Shown one piece after another: positions 53,427 through 63,454 of a DNA stretch of 64,000 nt. The DNA is taken from NCBI RefSeq assembly GCF_002970915.1, contig NZ_CP027190.1:1-64000 (forward strand). The letters are read 5' to 3'. Origin of the DNA: Lactobacillus sp. CBA3605 (lineage in GTDB: Bacteria; Bacillota; Bacilli; Lactobacillales; Lactobacillaceae). Each line of letters opens with the position of its first letter. Positions within the stretch are counted from its first letter, which is position 1. The position numbers and the translations under genes were made by a program. The notes under the pieces are model-generated. The model ran no database searches, was not told the DNA's origin, and saw only the letters and a list, made by a program, of their open reading frames with translations.

Positions 53427-56400
53427 ATGCAACTTAAATCATTAGAAATCAGCGGCTTTAAGTCGTTTGCCGATAAAACGAAAATTGATTTTCAAGCTGG
53501 TATGACGGGGATTGTTGGACCAAATGGGAGTGGTAAGAGTAACATTATTGAAGCCATTCGTTGGGTCCTAGGTGAGCAAGCCGTCAAGCATTTACGAGGA
53601 ACCAAGATGACCGATGTGATTTTTGCCGGTTCCGCTCATCGTAAACCGCTAAATCTTGCAAAAGTGACCATTGTTTTTGATAATAGTGATCACTTTTTAC
53701 CCCTAGATTATGCCGAAGTCAGCATTACACGGAAGCTGTTTCGAAATGGCGATAGTGAATACCTCATCAATAATCAGGCGTGTCGCCTCAAGGATATTAC
53801 CAATTTGATGGTAGATACCGGTTTGGGGAAGGATTCATTTTCAGTTATTTCACAGGGGCGTGTTGAAGCGGTCTTTAATGCTAAACCAGAAGAACGTCGC
53901 AGTATCATCGAAGATGTAGCTGGCGTTTTAAAATATAAAAAAGATAAAATGACGACTGAGAATAAGTTAGCCGAAACAACGGATTATTTAGATCGTGTCA
54001 ATGATATTATTACCGAATTGGCGCAACAAAAGGAGCCGTTGGCAGAACAAGCGAGCTTAGCCCGAGATTATCAAGATCAAAAACAAAAGTTTGATCAGCT
54101 TGATCAGACTCGATTGGCTAAAAAAGTCGGGATTGCCCATGATCAGTTAGTTGAAGTTAACGAACAGATGGTAAAGGCCAAAGCCTTAGTCACCGATTAT
54201 CAGCAAAAGGCGACAACTGGGGCGCAACAATTAGCGCAAATGCAAGCGGATCAAGATGCCAAGTTACGCCAAAAGGATACGTTAGCTGCTAAAAACTTAG
54301 CGTTGACTAAGACTATCGAAAATACGCAAGGCCAACAAGGGGTGGATGCTGAACGTCAGCAAAATCAACAGGCCACCCAGCAACGTGTTCAAGCTGAATT
54401 AGCAGCAGCCACGGTCCAACTGCAAACGTTGACGGCGCAACAAACCGATTTAACGACGCAGTTAGCCACGCAAAAGCAGCACGTCACGACCGTTGAAGCT
54501 GCGGTTAAGCAGTTAACGATTGCGACCAGTGCACAAGGTCGCCAACAGTTGGCAACACAATTGGCGCAATTACGAGCGGATTATATTAACGAAATGCAGC
54601 GTCAGGCGTCACTCAATAATGAAGCAAAACATTTAGACAAGCAGCACCAACAAACCGATACGCAACGGGCAACAGCTGCTCAAAATTTAGCGGCTAGTCA
54701 GGCCAAACTTAAACAAGCTGAGACCACGGTTGATGTTAAAAATCGGGTTCGCAGTGAGCTAGCCAATCAAGTTACTGCTGAAAAGCAATTATTACAGCAA
54801 CGGCAAGCCCAACAAAAAGCGAATAGGGTTAAAATTGATGAGCAACAACAGCAGTTGTTCGATGCAGCGGGAATCAAACAAAAGGCACGCCTAGAAGTCG
54901 AAAATTTACAAGCTGCGCAAGAACGATATACGAATTTTTACGCAGGTGTGCGGACCGTACTACAGCATCGACAACAATTTCCAGGAGTAGCTGGGCCTGT
55001 TTCTGAATTATTGACAGTGCCGGCTGACTACACGAAAGCTGTTGAAGTTGCTTTAGGTGGTCAACTCCAAAATGTGGTTTGTGATACGCAATTTACCGCA
55101 CGTAACGTGGTTAACTTTTTAAAGCAACAACATCTAGGTCGCGCGACCTTTTTACCAGTTGAACGGATTCAAGCCCGGCAGTTACCGGTGGCGACGGAAC
55201 ACGATCTCCAGCAACAAGCCGGGGTGGTAGGTGTCGCCAGTGAGTTAATCAAATGTGATCAGCAGTTTGTTGCCATTAAGCGTTATTTGTTGGGGACAAC
55301 GGTCATTGTGGATACTTTAGACCATGCGTTGACCATTTCCAAAACGCGTCGTTTTCATTGTAAATTTGTAACCGTTGCTGGTGAAACCATTGCTGCCAGC
55401 GGGGCCATTACTGGTGGGGCTAATCGCCATGAGACACAGGGGCCTTTGCAACAACAACAACGGGTTAAAAGTCTAGCGGTTAACATTGAAAAAATGGATG
55501 CCGCGTTAATCACGCATGAACAAACGCTAGCAACTGCCAAGCAATTAGAGCAAGAATTAGTAGGTCAGATTGAGACGCAGCAACAACACTTAACTGAGTT
55601 GCAGCAGCAGCTGTCACAGGCGCAAGTGGCGTTGCAAGCGGCTCAAAATGACCGCCAGCAATTAGCCCGCCAAGTTAAAGCACTAACCTATGAACAGACG
55701 CAACGGGCGACGGATGATACGAGCTATGCCACGCAAGTCACTGAAAATAAAACTAAGTTAGCTGAAAATCAGCAAAGATTAGCTGATTTTAAGACTGAAA
55801 TGGCTAATATTGAACAACAGCAACATGATTATGAACAGTATCAAAAGGACCAGACCGGTAAGTTGCAAACGCAACGTGAAACCTTAGTGACGTTAAAAGA
55901 GCGTTGCAAGCAAACTGAACAACAGTTGCAACAATGCCAAGCACAACTTAAAAGTCAGACAATGGCTAAAACGACGGCGACTGCTAGTTTGGCCCAAATT
56001 CAAACGAATTTATCAAGTCAACAGCTTTCCGTGCAAGAACGAACAGCACGCTTAAAGCAAGCTAAAGCTGAACAGGCCAAAGTAGTTGCGCAGCAAGCAC
56101 AAATACAAGTTGACTTGACGGCCTTAAATGATGGTGTTGCGGTTGCGACTACTCAGCAAACGCGACAACGAGAACTGGCTGCTGCTGCGACGGATGACTA
56201 TCGCCGCTTAGAGCTTAGTCAAACCAAGTTAACAGGTGAAGTTGAGCATGCAACCGCTGATTTGGCAGAGAAATATGACCTAACTGTCAGTGCGGCCCAA
56301 GCGACGGTCAGTTCCTTAACGTTGACAGAAATTAATGACCAGTTAAAGCTATTAAAACGTGGCTTAGACGAGATTGGGACGGTTAATTTAGGCGCAATTG

Positions 56401-56987
56401 AGGAATTTGAACGGGTGTCAGATCGCTATAATTTCTTAACGCAACAGGCAAGCGATTTGAAGGCTTCTAAAATGCACTTGTTACAAACGATGGCGGATTT
56501 AGATGCAACGGTTGCTACGCGGTTTAAAACGGCTTTTGATCAAGTTGCAACGGCTTTTAGTCAAATCTTTGGTCAAATGTTTGGTGGTGGCGAGGCACGG
56601 TTGATTCTAACCGATCCGGACCACTTGTTAACGAGTGGGGTCGATATTATGGCGCAACCACCAGGCAAAAAATTCCAACGTTTAAGCTTATTATCCGGTG
56701 GTGAACGCGCACTTACAGCGATTACTTTGTTGTTTGCGATTCTAGCAGTCCGACCAACGCCGTTCAGTATTTTAGATGAGGCAGAGGCCGCCCTGGATGA
56801 TGCCAATGTCGATCGATTTAGTCAGTATTTGAATGATTTTCAAACGGACACCCAATTTGTCATCATTACTCATCGGAAAGGGACCATGATGCATGCCAAC
56901 GTGTTATACGGCGTGACCATGGAAGAATCCGGCGTCTCTAAGATGGTTTCAGTGTCATTGGATGATTTAAAAACGACCCAAAATTAA
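53427..56987 (+). CDS. smc: Chromosome segregation protein SMC
   Basis: 1186 residues. Condensin ATPase. Walker [10 protein letters not shown] (about 32-40), coiled coil about 170-500, hinge about 510-660 (ending GGxxGGAN-type SGAITGGAN), second Gln-rich coiled coil about 670-1000, signature [13 protein letters not shown] and Walker [12 protein letters not shown] near the end. ATG at 53427 follows AGGAAG by ten bases. The coiled coils are unusually Gln- and Ala-rich, typical of lactobacilli. Confidence 0.97.
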   Translation: MQLKSLEISGFKSFADKTKIDFQAGMTGIVGPNGSGKSNIIEAIRWVLGEQAVKHLRGTKMTDVIFAGSAHRKPLNLAKVTIVFDNSDHFLPLDYAEVSITRKLFRNGDSEYLINNQACRLKDITNLMVDTGLGKDSFSVISQGRVEAVFNAKPEERRSIIEDVAGVLKYKKDKMTTENKLAETTDYLDRVNDIITELAQQKEPLAEQASLARDYQDQKQKFDQLDQTRLAKKVGIAHDQLVEVNEQMVKAKALVTDYQQKATTGAQQLAQMQADQDAKLRQKDTLAAKNLALTKTIENTQGQQGVDAERQQNQQATQQRVQAELAAATVQLQTLTAQQTDLTTQLATQKQHVTTVEAAVKQLTIATSAQGRQQLATQLAQLRADYINEMQRQASLNNEAKHLDKQHQQTDTQRATAAQNLAASQAKLKQAETTVDVKNRVRSELANQVTAEKQLLQQRQAQQKANRVKIDEQQQQLFDAAGIKQKARLEVENLQAAQERYTNFYAGVRTVLQHRQQFPGVAGPVSELLTVPADYTKAVEVALGGQLQNVVCDTQFTARNVVNFLKQQHLGRATFLPVERIQARQLPVATEHDLQQQAGVVGVASELIKCDQQFVAIKRYLLGTTVIVDTLDHALTISKTRRFHCKFVTVAGETIAASGAITGGANRHETQGPLQQQQRVKSLAVNIEKMDAALITHEQTLATAKQLEQELVGQIETQQQHLTELQQQLSQAQVALQAAQNDRQQLARQVKALTYEQTQRATDDTSYATQVTENKTKLAENQQRLADFKTEMANIEQQQHDYEQYQKDQTGKLQTQRETLVTLKERCKQTEQQLQQCQAQLKSQTMAKTTATASLAQIQTNLSSQQLSVQERTARLKQAKAEQAKVVAQQAQIQVDLTALNDGVAVATTQQTRQRELAAAATDDYRRLELSQTKLTGEVEHATADLAEKYDLTVSAAQATVSSLTLTEINDQLKLLKRGLDEIGTVNLGAIEEFERVSDRYNFLTQQASDLKASKMHLLQTMADLDATVATRFKTAFDQVATAFSQIFGQMFGGGEARLILTDPDHLLTSGVDIMAQPPGKKFQRLSLLSGGERALTAITLLFAILAVRPTPFSILDEAEAALDDANVDRFSQYLNDFQTDTQFVIITHRKGTMMHANVLYGVTMEESGVSKMVSVSLDDLKTTQN

Positions 56988-57007
56988 TTCAAAGGAAGTG
57001 TCAAATA

Positions 57008-58345
57008 ATGGGATTATTTAGTCGCCTCAAAAAAGCATTTAGTTTACCAGAGTCCGAAGCGGCTTCAAGTGCGGCCAGTACAAGTACTGGCGCTGAAACG
57101 ACGGCTGGCAATCAAGCCACTTCAGCAGTCACTGCTACAAGTACAGCGTCAGCCGAAACTGCAACCAGCACCACGGCAACGATTGATACACCAACGACAC
57201 CAACGGCTGTTGAAGTTACGCCGACTTCAATAGTACCAGCGAGTGAAACTAGTGTTGCGCCAGTAGTTAGTGCTGCAGCCGACTCAGTTGATCGGCTGGC
57301 GACCAGTAGTGCATCATCAGCGGCGGTGTCATTGGCACCTGCAAGTGAACCGGCGGTTAGTGAAGCTGCGGAACCAGTTGCTGAACCGACGACGGTTGCG
57401 GCGGAACCTACGGAAGCGGAACGGTATGACCAAGGATTAAAGAAGTCACGTCAAACTTTTGGTGACCGGATTAACAACTTTTTAGCGAATTTCCGGCATG
57501 TGGATGAAGGCTTCTTTGATGAATTGGAAGATACACTGATTGAATCCGATGTTGGTTACGAAACGGCGATGAAAATTAGTGATGAGTTACGCGATGAAGT
57601 GAAACTCAAAAATGCTAAAAGTAAAAAAGAAATTTCGAGTGTCATTGTTGAAAAGTTAGTCGACATGTACGGTGAAGCCGGCGCCGGTGAAGATAATAGT
57701 ATTCATTTAGCTGAATCCGGCCCGACTGTGATCTTATTTGTCGGCGTGAATGGCGCTGGTAAAACAACCACAATTGGTAAGATGGCGAATATGTATAAGC
57801 AACAGGGCAAAAAAGTGTTGCTAGCGGCTTGTGATACCTTTAGAGCGGGCGCCATTCAACAGTTACAGGTGTGGGGCAAACGTGATGGCGTTGACGTGGT
57901 TGCGGGTCCCGAAAAGAGTGATCCGGCGGCCGTTTGTTTTGATGCCGTGAAGCGAGCCAAAGCTGAAGATTATGATATCTTATTCGTCGATACCGCTGGT
58001 CGTTTACAAAATAAAGTTAATTTGATGAATGAATTGGAAAAAATTAAGCGGGTGATTACGCGTGAAATTCCAGCGGCACCCCAAGAGGTTTTACTTGTCT
58101 TGGATGCGACCACGGGTCAAAATGCGTTGAACCAAGCGAAGTTATTTAAACAATCAACTGCAGTGACGGGCATCGTTTTGACGAAGTTAGACGGTACCGC
58201 TCGTGGTGGGATCGTGTTAGCGATTCGTAACGAGTTACATTTAGCGGTTAAATACGTTGGTTTAGGTGAAAAAGTCACTGATTTACGGCCATTTAATGCA
58301 AATGACTTTGTTTATGGGCTATTTAAAGACGTGATTACTGGTTAA
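57008..58345 (+). CDS. ftsY: Signal recognition particle receptor FtsY
   Basis: 445 residues. Targets ribosome-SRP complexes to the membrane. Residues about 15-140 are a low-complexity Ala/Thr/Ser/Val/Glu region; N domain about 145-225; GTPase G domain about 235-445 with [22 protein letters not shown] and [10 protein letters not shown]. The low-complexity part replaces the acidic A domain and is probably a flexible tether. AAAGGAAGTG site, 20 bases after smc. Confidence 0.96.
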   Translation: MGLFSRLKKAFSLPESEAASSAASTSTGAETTAGNQATSAVTATSTASAETATSTTATIDTPTTPTAVEVTPTSIVPASETSVAPVVSAAADSVDRLATSSASSAAVSLAPASEPAVSEAAEPVAEPTTVAAEPTEAERYDQGLKKSRQTFGDRINNFLANFRHVDEGFFDELEDTLIESDVGYETAMKISDELRDEVKLKNAKSKKEISSVIVEKLVDMYGEAGAGEDNSIHLAESGPTVILFVGVNGAGKTTTIGKMANMYKQQGKKVLLAACDTFRAGAIQQLQVWGKRDGVDVVAGPEKSDPAAVCFDAVKRAKAEDYDILFVDTAGRLQNKVNLMNELEKIKRVITREIPAAPQEVLLVLDATTGQNALNQAKLFKQSTAVTGIVLTKLDGTARGGIVLAIRNELHLAVKYVGLGEKVTDLRPFNANDFVYGLFKDVITG

Positions 58346-58348
58346 GAG

Positions 58349-58377
58349 TTGACCTTTCTCAGTAAAATCGGTACTCT
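58349..58377 (+). promoter_or_regulatory. Promoter of ylxM-ffh
   Basis: TTGACC, 17 bases, TACTCT, starting three bases after the ftsY stop and 44 bases before ylxM. Confidence 0.6.
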
Positions 58378-58421
58378 AGATTAAGCTTGTATTACTGCGC
58401 TGTCAATTGAAGGAGCCTCGC

Positions 58422-58769
58422 ATGGAAATTGCAAAGAATTATCGCATCAATTCGTTATTTGAATTCTATGAACCCCTATTAACGAATAAACAAAAAAGTT
58501 ACATTCAGTTATATTATGGTGACGATTATTCATTAGGTGAAATTGCGGCGGAGTTTGCCGTTTCACGGCAGGCCGTCTATGATAATATCAAGCGAACCGA
58601 AAAGATTTTGGAAGATTACGAGACCAAATTGCATCTTTATCAGGCGTTTGTTGCTCGTAATCACCAAGTAGATGCGATTTCTGATTATATAAAAAAGTCT
58701 TATCATGGTGATGCACACCTGTTAAAAATGATTCAACAACTAGTCAACTTAGAAGCTGACTCAGAATAA
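58422..58769 (+). CDS. ylxM: YlxM/p13-like helix-turn-helix protein
   Basis: 115 residues. Sigma-70 region-4-like HTH at about 15-65 ([16 protein letters not shown] ... [16 protein letters not shown]), rest helical. In streptococci the orthologue modulates SRP GTPase activity; its coupling to ffh is conserved. AAGGAG six bases before the ATG fixes the start; a TTG 15 bases upstream lies before it. Confidence 0.93.
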   Translation: MEIAKNYRINSLFEFYEPLLTNKQKSYIQLYYGDDYSLGEIAAEFAVSRQAVYDNIKRTEKILEDYETKLHLYQAFVARNHQVDAISDYIKKSYHGDAHLLKMIQQLVNLEADSE

Positions 58770-58793
58770 TAAAATGAAGGTTAGGTGACACTA

Positions 58794-60233
58794 ATGGCAT
58801 TTGAAGGCCTAACAGAACGTTTACAAAAGGCAATGACCAATCTCCGACGGAAAGGGAAAGTTTCCGAAAGCGATTTACGACAAACCATGCGTGAAATTCG
58901 GCTGGCACTATTAGAAGCCGATGTTAATTTTACGGTGGTCAAAGATTTTGTTAAAACTGTTCGGGACCGTGCACTCGGAGCTAAAGTTCTCGAAGGGTTG
59001 AACCCTGCCCAACAAATCGTCAAGATTGTTAATGAAGAATTAACCAAGACGATGGGTGAGACCGCTGTGCCGTTGAACCAATCAGATAAAATCCCAACCG
59101 TCATTATGATGGCTGGGCTGCAAGGGGCCGGTAAAACGACCACAGTTGGGAAACTGGCCTTAAAATTAAAGACCGAACAAAACGCGCGGCCTTTAATGAT
59201 TGCGGCGGATATTTATCGGCCTGCTGCGATTGAACAATTGCAACAAGTCGGTGATCAAATCGACGTGCCAGTATTCCAATTAGGGACGGACGTTGATCCC
59301 GTTGAAATTGTGCGCCAAGGGATGCAACAAGCAGCTGCTAATCATAATGATTATGTCTTTATTGATACAGCTGGGCGGTTACAAATTGATGAACAGCTCA
59401 TGAATGAATTAGCTAACATTAAGGATTTGGTCCATCCGGACGAAATCCTGTTAGTCATTGATGCAATGACCGGTCAAAATGCAGTTAATACGGCGCAAGG
59501 CTTTAATGATAAGCTGGATGTGACTGGGGTCGTCTTGACGAAATTAGATGGCGATACCCGTGGTGGGGCTGCGCTATCTATTCGGGCTGTGACGGGCAAG
59601 CCAATCAAGTTCGTTGGTCAAGGCGAAAAGATGACTGACTTAGACGTCTTCCATCCTGACCGCATGGCTGATCGTATCTTAGGTATGGGCGATATGTTGA
59701 CCTTGATTGAAAAGGCGCAACAGCAATATGATGAAAAACAAGCTGAAGAAATGAATTTAAAGATTCAGGAAAACAGCTTTGATTTTAATGACTTCATCGA
59801 TCAACTGGATCAAGTTGACAAGATGGGGAGCATGGAAGACATCATGAAGATGATTCCAGGTATGGCGAATAATCCGGCCATGAAGAATATGAATATGGAC
59901 CCAAAGGATATTGCCCATATCCGAGCCATTGTTTATTCAATGACAGCGAAAGAAAAAACTGATCCTGACTTGTTGAACCCATCCCGGCGCCGGCGAATTG
60001 CCGCTGGGTCTGGCCGACCAGTGCAAGAAGTTAATCGGATGATTAAGCAATTCAACCAAACTAAGAAAATGATGAACCAAATGTCTAAAGGTAACTTTTC
60101 TGGGATGGAAGGCTTAATGGGCAATGGTGTCGGTGGTAAAATGCAACAGATGGCGATGAATCGAATGGTTCGTCAAACTAAAAAGCAAAAAAAGAAGCGA
60201 TTAGCCAAGGCAATGCGGCGTCGCAAACGCTAA
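58794..60233 (+). CDS. ffh: Signal recognition particle protein Ffh
   Basis: 479 residues. Binds signal peptides and SRP RNA. N domain 1-90, G domain with GLQGAGKTTT, DTAGRLQ and TKLDGDTRGG, and Met-rich M domain from about 300 to the end (many Met in KMMNQMSKGNF and after). Basic C-terminus (KKKRLAKAMRRRKR). The ATG at 58794 is preferred over the GTG nine bases earlier because Ffh starts MAFEGLT. Confidence 0.97.
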   Translation: MAFEGLTERLQKAMTNLRRKGKVSESDLRQTMREIRLALLEADVNFTVVKDFVKTVRDRALGAKVLEGLNPAQQIVKIVNEELTKTMGETAVPLNQSDKIPTVIMMAGLQGAGKTTTVGKLALKLKTEQNARPLMIAADIYRPAAIEQLQQVGDQIDVPVFQLGTDVDPVEIVRQGMQQAAANHNDYVFIDTAGRLQIDEQLMNELANIKDLVHPDEILLVIDAMTGQNAVNTAQGFNDKLDVTGVVLTKLDGDTRGGAALSIRAVTGKPIKFVGQGEKMTDLDVFHPDRMADRILGMGDMLTLIEKAQQQYDEKQAEEMNLKIQENSFDFNDFIDQLDQVDKMGSMEDIMKMIPGMANNPAMKNMNMDPKDIAHIRAIVYSMTAKEKTDPDLLNPSRRRRIAAGSGRPVQEVNRMIKQFNQTKKMMNQMSKGNFSGMEGLMGNGVGGKMQQMAMNRMVRQTKKQKKKRLAKAMRRRKR

Positions 60234-60268
60234 TCTAAACCATTTTTTAGCCTGTCAAGAAAAAAACC

Positions 60269-60297
60269 TTTACAAGCTATTGATTTACTGGTATATT
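60269..60297 (+). promoter_or_regulatory. Promoter of rpsP-khpA
   Basis: TTTACA, 17 bases, TATATT with TGG extension, 33 bases before rpsP. Confidence 0.75.
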
Positions 60298-60329
60298 ATT
60301 ACCTGTTAAAGAATTCGGGAGGTGTTTAA

Positions 60330-60602
60330 ATGTCAGTCAAGATTCGTCTAAAGCGGATGGGTTCTAAGAAAAATCCATTTTACCGGATTGTTGTCGCAGA
60401 CTCACGGTCACCACGTGATGGTCGTTTTATCGCCCAAGTCGGCACATACAACCCACTTACAGAACCAGCCCAAGTTAAACTTGAAGAGGAAGATATCCTC
60501 GGTTGGTTGAACAATGGTGCACAACCTTCAGATACGGTTAAGAATATCTTATCAAAAGCCGGTATCATGAAGAAGTATCACGAAGCTAAGTTCACTAAAT
60601 AA
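60330..60602 (+). CDS. rpsP: 30S ribosomal protein S16
   Basis: 90 residues, family length. [25 protein letters not shown] is cut here as [19 protein letters not shown], the S16 signature. Needed for 30S assembly. GGGAGGTG ribosome site. khpA follows 17 bases on. Confidence 0.97.
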   Translation: MSVKIRLKRMGSKKNPFYRIVVADSRSPRDGRFIAQVGTYNPLTEPAQVKLEEEDILGWLNNGAQPSDTVKNILSKAGIMKKYHEAKFTK

Positions 60603-60619
60603 TAAAGCGGTAATTGATC

Positions 60620-60877
60620 ATGGCAGATATTAAAGCTTTAATCCAAACGGTCGTTACGCCGTTAGTCCAACATCCAACTGATATTAAGATTGGTTTCCAA
60701 GAAACTAGTCGTTACTTAGAATATAACTTAACCGTTAATCCTGAGGATATCGGGCGGGTCATTGGTCGACAGGGCCGGGTTGCTTCAGCAATTCGAACGA
60801 TTGTTTATAGTGTCCGAGTTTCTGGACCTAAACGCGTCCGTCTTACGATCGAAGATGGACAGAAAAAAAACGCTTGA
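60620..60877 (+). CDS. khpA: KH-domain RNA-binding protein KhpA
   Basis: 85 residues. Single KH domain with the GxxG loop in DIGRVIGRQGRVASAIR. Partner of KhpB/Jag in lactobacilli and streptococci, controlling cell elongation through RNA binding. ATG at 60620 lacks a strong ribosome site; a TTG two codons earlier is in frame. Its stop lies in the left arm of a terminator-like hairpin. Confidence 0.94.
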   Translation: MADIKALIQTVVTPLVQHPTDIKIGFQETSRYLEYNLTVNPEDIGRVIGRQGRVASAIRTIVYSVRVSGPKRVRLTIEDGQKKNA

Positions 60878-60911
60878 GCGAAGCAGCAATGTTTTGTTTA
60901 AGTGTTTTTTT
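60867..60911 (+). terminator. Weak terminator or attenuator after khpA
   Basis: AAAACGCTT pairs with AAGTGTTTT (one G-U) across a 24-base loop, with T run after. Separates rpsP-khpA from rimM-trmD. Confidence 0.5.
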
Positions 60912-60947
60912 ATTACAATTAAATTGATTTTTTGAGGAGGCAACCAA

Positions 60948-61472
60948 ATGGATTATTATCGAGTTGGTACGTTAGTTAATACCCATGGTATCCGTGGTGA
61001 AGTGAAGGTCGTCGCAGTAACGGATTTTCCAGAAAAACGTTTTGCCAAAGGGCAACAATTAACGTTATTTAAAGACATCGATGACACTACCGGTGGGTTA
61101 ACTGTCACTATCACAAGTTCACGAGCACAAAAAGGGTTATTCTTTTTGACCTTTGCTGGCTTTGACAACATAAATGACGTCGAAAAGTATAAAGGTTGGA
61201 CGTTAAAAGTAACGGCAGATAAGTTACAGGAGTTGCCAGCTGGTCAATATTATTATCACCAAATCGTTGGTCTCAAAGTGGTGACTACGACTGGGGAAAC
61301 GTTAGGTCATATTAAAGAAATTCTTGCACCTGGCGCCAATGATGTCTGGGTTGTGCAACGCGAACATGGTCAGGCTGACGTCTTGCTACCGAAAATTCCG
61401 CAAGTCATTAAAACGGTTGATCTAGCTACTGAAACGGTCACGGTGGAATTGATGGAAGGATTGATTGATTAA
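60948..61472 (+). CDS. rimM: Ribosome maturation factor RimM
   Basis: 174 residues. Binds S19 and aids 30S head maturation. [16 protein letters not shown] at the start and [13 protein letters not shown] beginning the PRC-barrel domain (about 98 on). GAGGAGGCAA site. ATG of trmD overlaps its stop by one base. Confidence 0.96.
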   Translation: MDYYRVGTLVNTHGIRGEVKVVAVTDFPEKRFAKGQQLTLFKDIDDTTGGLTVTITSSRAQKGLFFLTFAGFDNINDVEKYKGWTLKVTADKLQELPAGQYYYHQIVGLKVVTTTGETLGHIKEILAPGANDVWVVQREHGQADVLLPKIPQVIKTVDLATETVTVELMEGLID

Positions 61473-62212
61473 TGCGGATTGACATTCTAAGTTTATTTCC
61501 AGAGATGTTCACCGGACCATTACATGAATCCATGATTGGCAATGCTGTGGAAAATCAAGTTATTGACGTGGGTGTTACGAACTTTCGCGACTATACGACT
61601 GATAAGCATCGACATGTCGACGATTACCCTTATGGGGGTGGTGCGGGGATGCTATTACAACCGCAACCGATTTTTGACGCCTTAGCGGATGTTGAAGCCA
61701 AATATCCTACCAAGGGGCGGGTCATTCTACTTGATCCAGCTGGGTATCAGTTCACTCAGACGGTTGCGGAAGACTTTGCCAAAGAAGACCACCTCACGTT
61801 TATTTGCGGGCATTATGAGGGTTATGATGAACGTATTCGGTCATTGGTAACTGATGAGGTTTCACTCGGTGATTATGTTTTAACGGGTGGTGAACTAGGC
61901 GCCATGGTAATGATTGATGCCACGGTTCGATTAATTCCGGGCGTGTTGGGGAATGTTGAATCAGCACCTGGTGATTCGTTTTCGTCTGGATTATTGGAAT
62001 ATCCACAATACACGCGTCCGGCTGATTTCCGGGGGTTGAAGGTCCCAGATATCTTATTGAGTGGGGACCATGGAAAAATCGCTGACTGGCGGTTACAGCA
62101 GGCTTTAAAGCGAACCTATGAACGGCGACCAGATATGCTAGCAAAATTGCAATTGTCGAGTAAGGCCCGGCAATTGTTGGCCGATATTAAGGCGGATGCC
62201 GAGGGACTGTAA
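61472..62212 (+). CDS. trmD: tRNA (guanine-37 N1) methyltransferase TrmD
   Basis: 246 residues. SPOUT enzyme preventing frameshifts at CCN codons. [10 protein letters not shown] start, [18 protein letters not shown] and [11 protein letters not shown] knot motifs intact. Overlap with rimM gives coupling. Confidence 0.97.
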   Translation: MRIDILSLFPEMFTGPLHESMIGNAVENQVIDVGVTNFRDYTTDKHRHVDDYPYGGGAGMLLQPQPIFDALADVEAKYPTKGRVILLDPAGYQFTQTVAEDFAKEDHLTFICGHYEGYDERIRSLVTDEVSLGDYVLTGGELGAMVMIDATVRLIPGVLGNVESAPGDSFSSGLLEYPQYTRPADFRGLKVPDILLSGDHGKIADWRLQQALKRTYERRPDMLAKLQLSSKARQLLADIKADAEGL

Positions 62213-62220
62213 AGAAAAAC

Positions 62221-62250
62221 TTGCAACGGCCTCCTGAAATATGGTATTCT
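62221..62250 (+). promoter_or_regulatory. Promoter of rplS
   Basis: TTGCAA, 18 bases, TATTCT with TGG extension; leaves a leader of about 72 bases. Confidence 0.6.
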
Positions 62251-62257
62251 ATTTATT

Positions 62258-62329
62258 GGCTATTGAGCCCATTAACGACATTCCGCTGACCAAAGTGTCA
62301 CGAATTTCGGCGAAAGGAAGAACTAAATT
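62258..62329 (+). ncRNA. Possible L19 leader
   Basis: A 70-base leader between promoter and rplS with short complementary parts (GGCTATTGAGCC; CCGCTGAC.../ TTTCGGCG). Firmicutes rplS genes often carry an autoregulatory L19 leader; I cannot verify the consensus by eye. Confidence 0.35.
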
Positions 62330-62686
62330 ATGCGTCAAAACCAATTGATCGAAAAGCTTACCAATGAACAACTCCGTACGGATGTCCCTGATTTCCGTGC
62401 CGGTGATACTGTTCGCATCCATGCCCGAGTTGTTGAAGGCACACGTGAACGGATCCAATTATTTGAAGGTGTCGTTATCAAGCGTCACGGTTCTGGAATT
62501 AGCGAAACTTATACAGTTCGTAAAATCAGTAACGGTGTCGGTGTTGAACGGACTTTCCCATTACACACACCACGGGTTGCTTCAATCGATGTTGTCCGTC
62601 AAGGTCGTGTTCGTCGTGCTAAGTTATACTACTTACGTGACTTACATGGTAAGGCTGCGCGGATTCCAGAACGTCGCCGTAACTAA
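62330..62686 (+). CDS. rplS: 50S ribosomal protein L19
   Basis: 118 residues, family length. [16 protein letters not shown] and [10 protein letters not shown] signatures. At the 30S-50S interface. GAAAGGAAG site. Last gene of the trmD region, followed by a perfect-stem terminator. Confidence 0.97.
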   Translation: MRQNQLIEKLTNEQLRTDVPDFRAGDTVRIHARVVEGTRERIQLFEGVVIKRHGSGISETYTVRKISNGVGVERTFPLHTPRVASIDVVRQGRVRRAKLYYLRDLHGKAARIPERRRN

Positions 62687-62729
62687 TTTAAAATTAATTA
62701 AACAACAAGCATTTGCTTAAGTTTAATGG

Positions 62730-62766
62730 GCCAATTAACTGAGTTTTCAGTTAATTGGCTTTTTTT
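62730..62766 (+). terminator. Terminator after rplS
   Basis: GCCAATTAACTGA and TCAGTTAATTGGC, 13 perfect pairs, loop GTTT, then seven T. Confidence 0.95.
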
Positions 62767-62810
62767 GTGTTTTTTTGTCAATCTTGATTTAGAAAAATTT
62801 TAAATGACAA

Positions 62811-62855
62811 TTGACAATGAGTCGAAAAGACCTATACTTAATAAGTCGTTAAGAC
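62811..62855 (+). promoter_or_regulatory. Promoter and tandem operator-like palindromes of the PadR-exporter operon
   Basis: TTGACA (62811), 16 bases, TATACT (62833-62838). Two similar dyads GTCGAAAAGAC (62821-62831) and GTCGTTAAGAC (62845-62855) lie 24 bases apart, flanking the -10; the second extends to ATAAGTC-GTTAA-GACTTAT. Likely binding sites for the PadR protein encoded just downstream. Confidence 0.65.
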
Positions 62856-62878
62856 TTATCAGATAGGAGGATCCTCGA

Positions 62879-63454
62879 ATGTATGATTTATTGGTATTGG
62901 GGGCATTACTTGAGCATGATCGGTCGGGTTATAAGCTGTGTAAAGTGCTCGAGAATGCGCTGGTGCCACGGCGTAAAATCTCAAATGGCGTCATGTATCC
63001 CTTGCTGGATAAATTGGCAGCCGCTGATGATATTGTTTTTTTGGCCGCTACCGAAAATTCACGTGGTAAGCGGTTGGCTCATTTGACACCTACTGGCAAG
63101 GCGCATTTACATGCGATGTTGTTAGCGCCAGTACCGATGGATGCGAAACGAGAATCCATCTATCGGTTTAAGTTTAAGGGGATGGCAGCGGAAACACCGG
63201 TAGTTCAAAGCCAAATTTTGAATGACTATAAAAATGCTGTCTTGACTGATTTACAAAGTTATCAACGGATTTATGTGCATGTAGAAAGAAAAGTAGCAGC
63301 AGCAGGCTCAAACCAGGATTCAATCGATTGGGGACTGCGTACACTCAGTTTACAGATTGCTGAGAGTGAAGCTAAAATCAAATGGAGTAATCAACAATTA
63401 GAAAAAGTGCAACAAGCGATTGCAGCACATGGAGGAATAACCAACAATGACTAA
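62879..63454 (+). CDS. PadR family transcriptional regulator
   Basis: 191 residues. N-terminal PadR winged helix (about 1-85) with YDLLVLGALLEHDRSGYKL and SNGVMYPLLDKL; C-terminal helical dimerisation domain (about 95-185, Vir_C-like). AGGAGGATCCTCGA precedes the ATG. Overlaps the exporter gene by eight bases, the usual set-up in which PadR represses its exporter until a toxic ligand binds. Confidence 0.92.
   Translation: MYDLLVLGALLEHDRSGYKLCKVLENALVPRRKISNGVMYPLLDKLAAADDIVFLAATENSRGKRLAHLTPTGKAHLHAMLLAPVPMDAKRESIYRFKFKGMAAETPVVQSQILNDYKNAVLTDLQSYQRIYVHVERKVAAAGSNQDSIDWGLRTLSLQIAESEAKIKWSNQQLEKVQQAIAAHGGITNND

Noticed and set aside
57060..57430. Tandem DNA repeat in ftsY
   Set aside because: Low-complexity Ala/Thr/Ser codons without a regular repeat unit.
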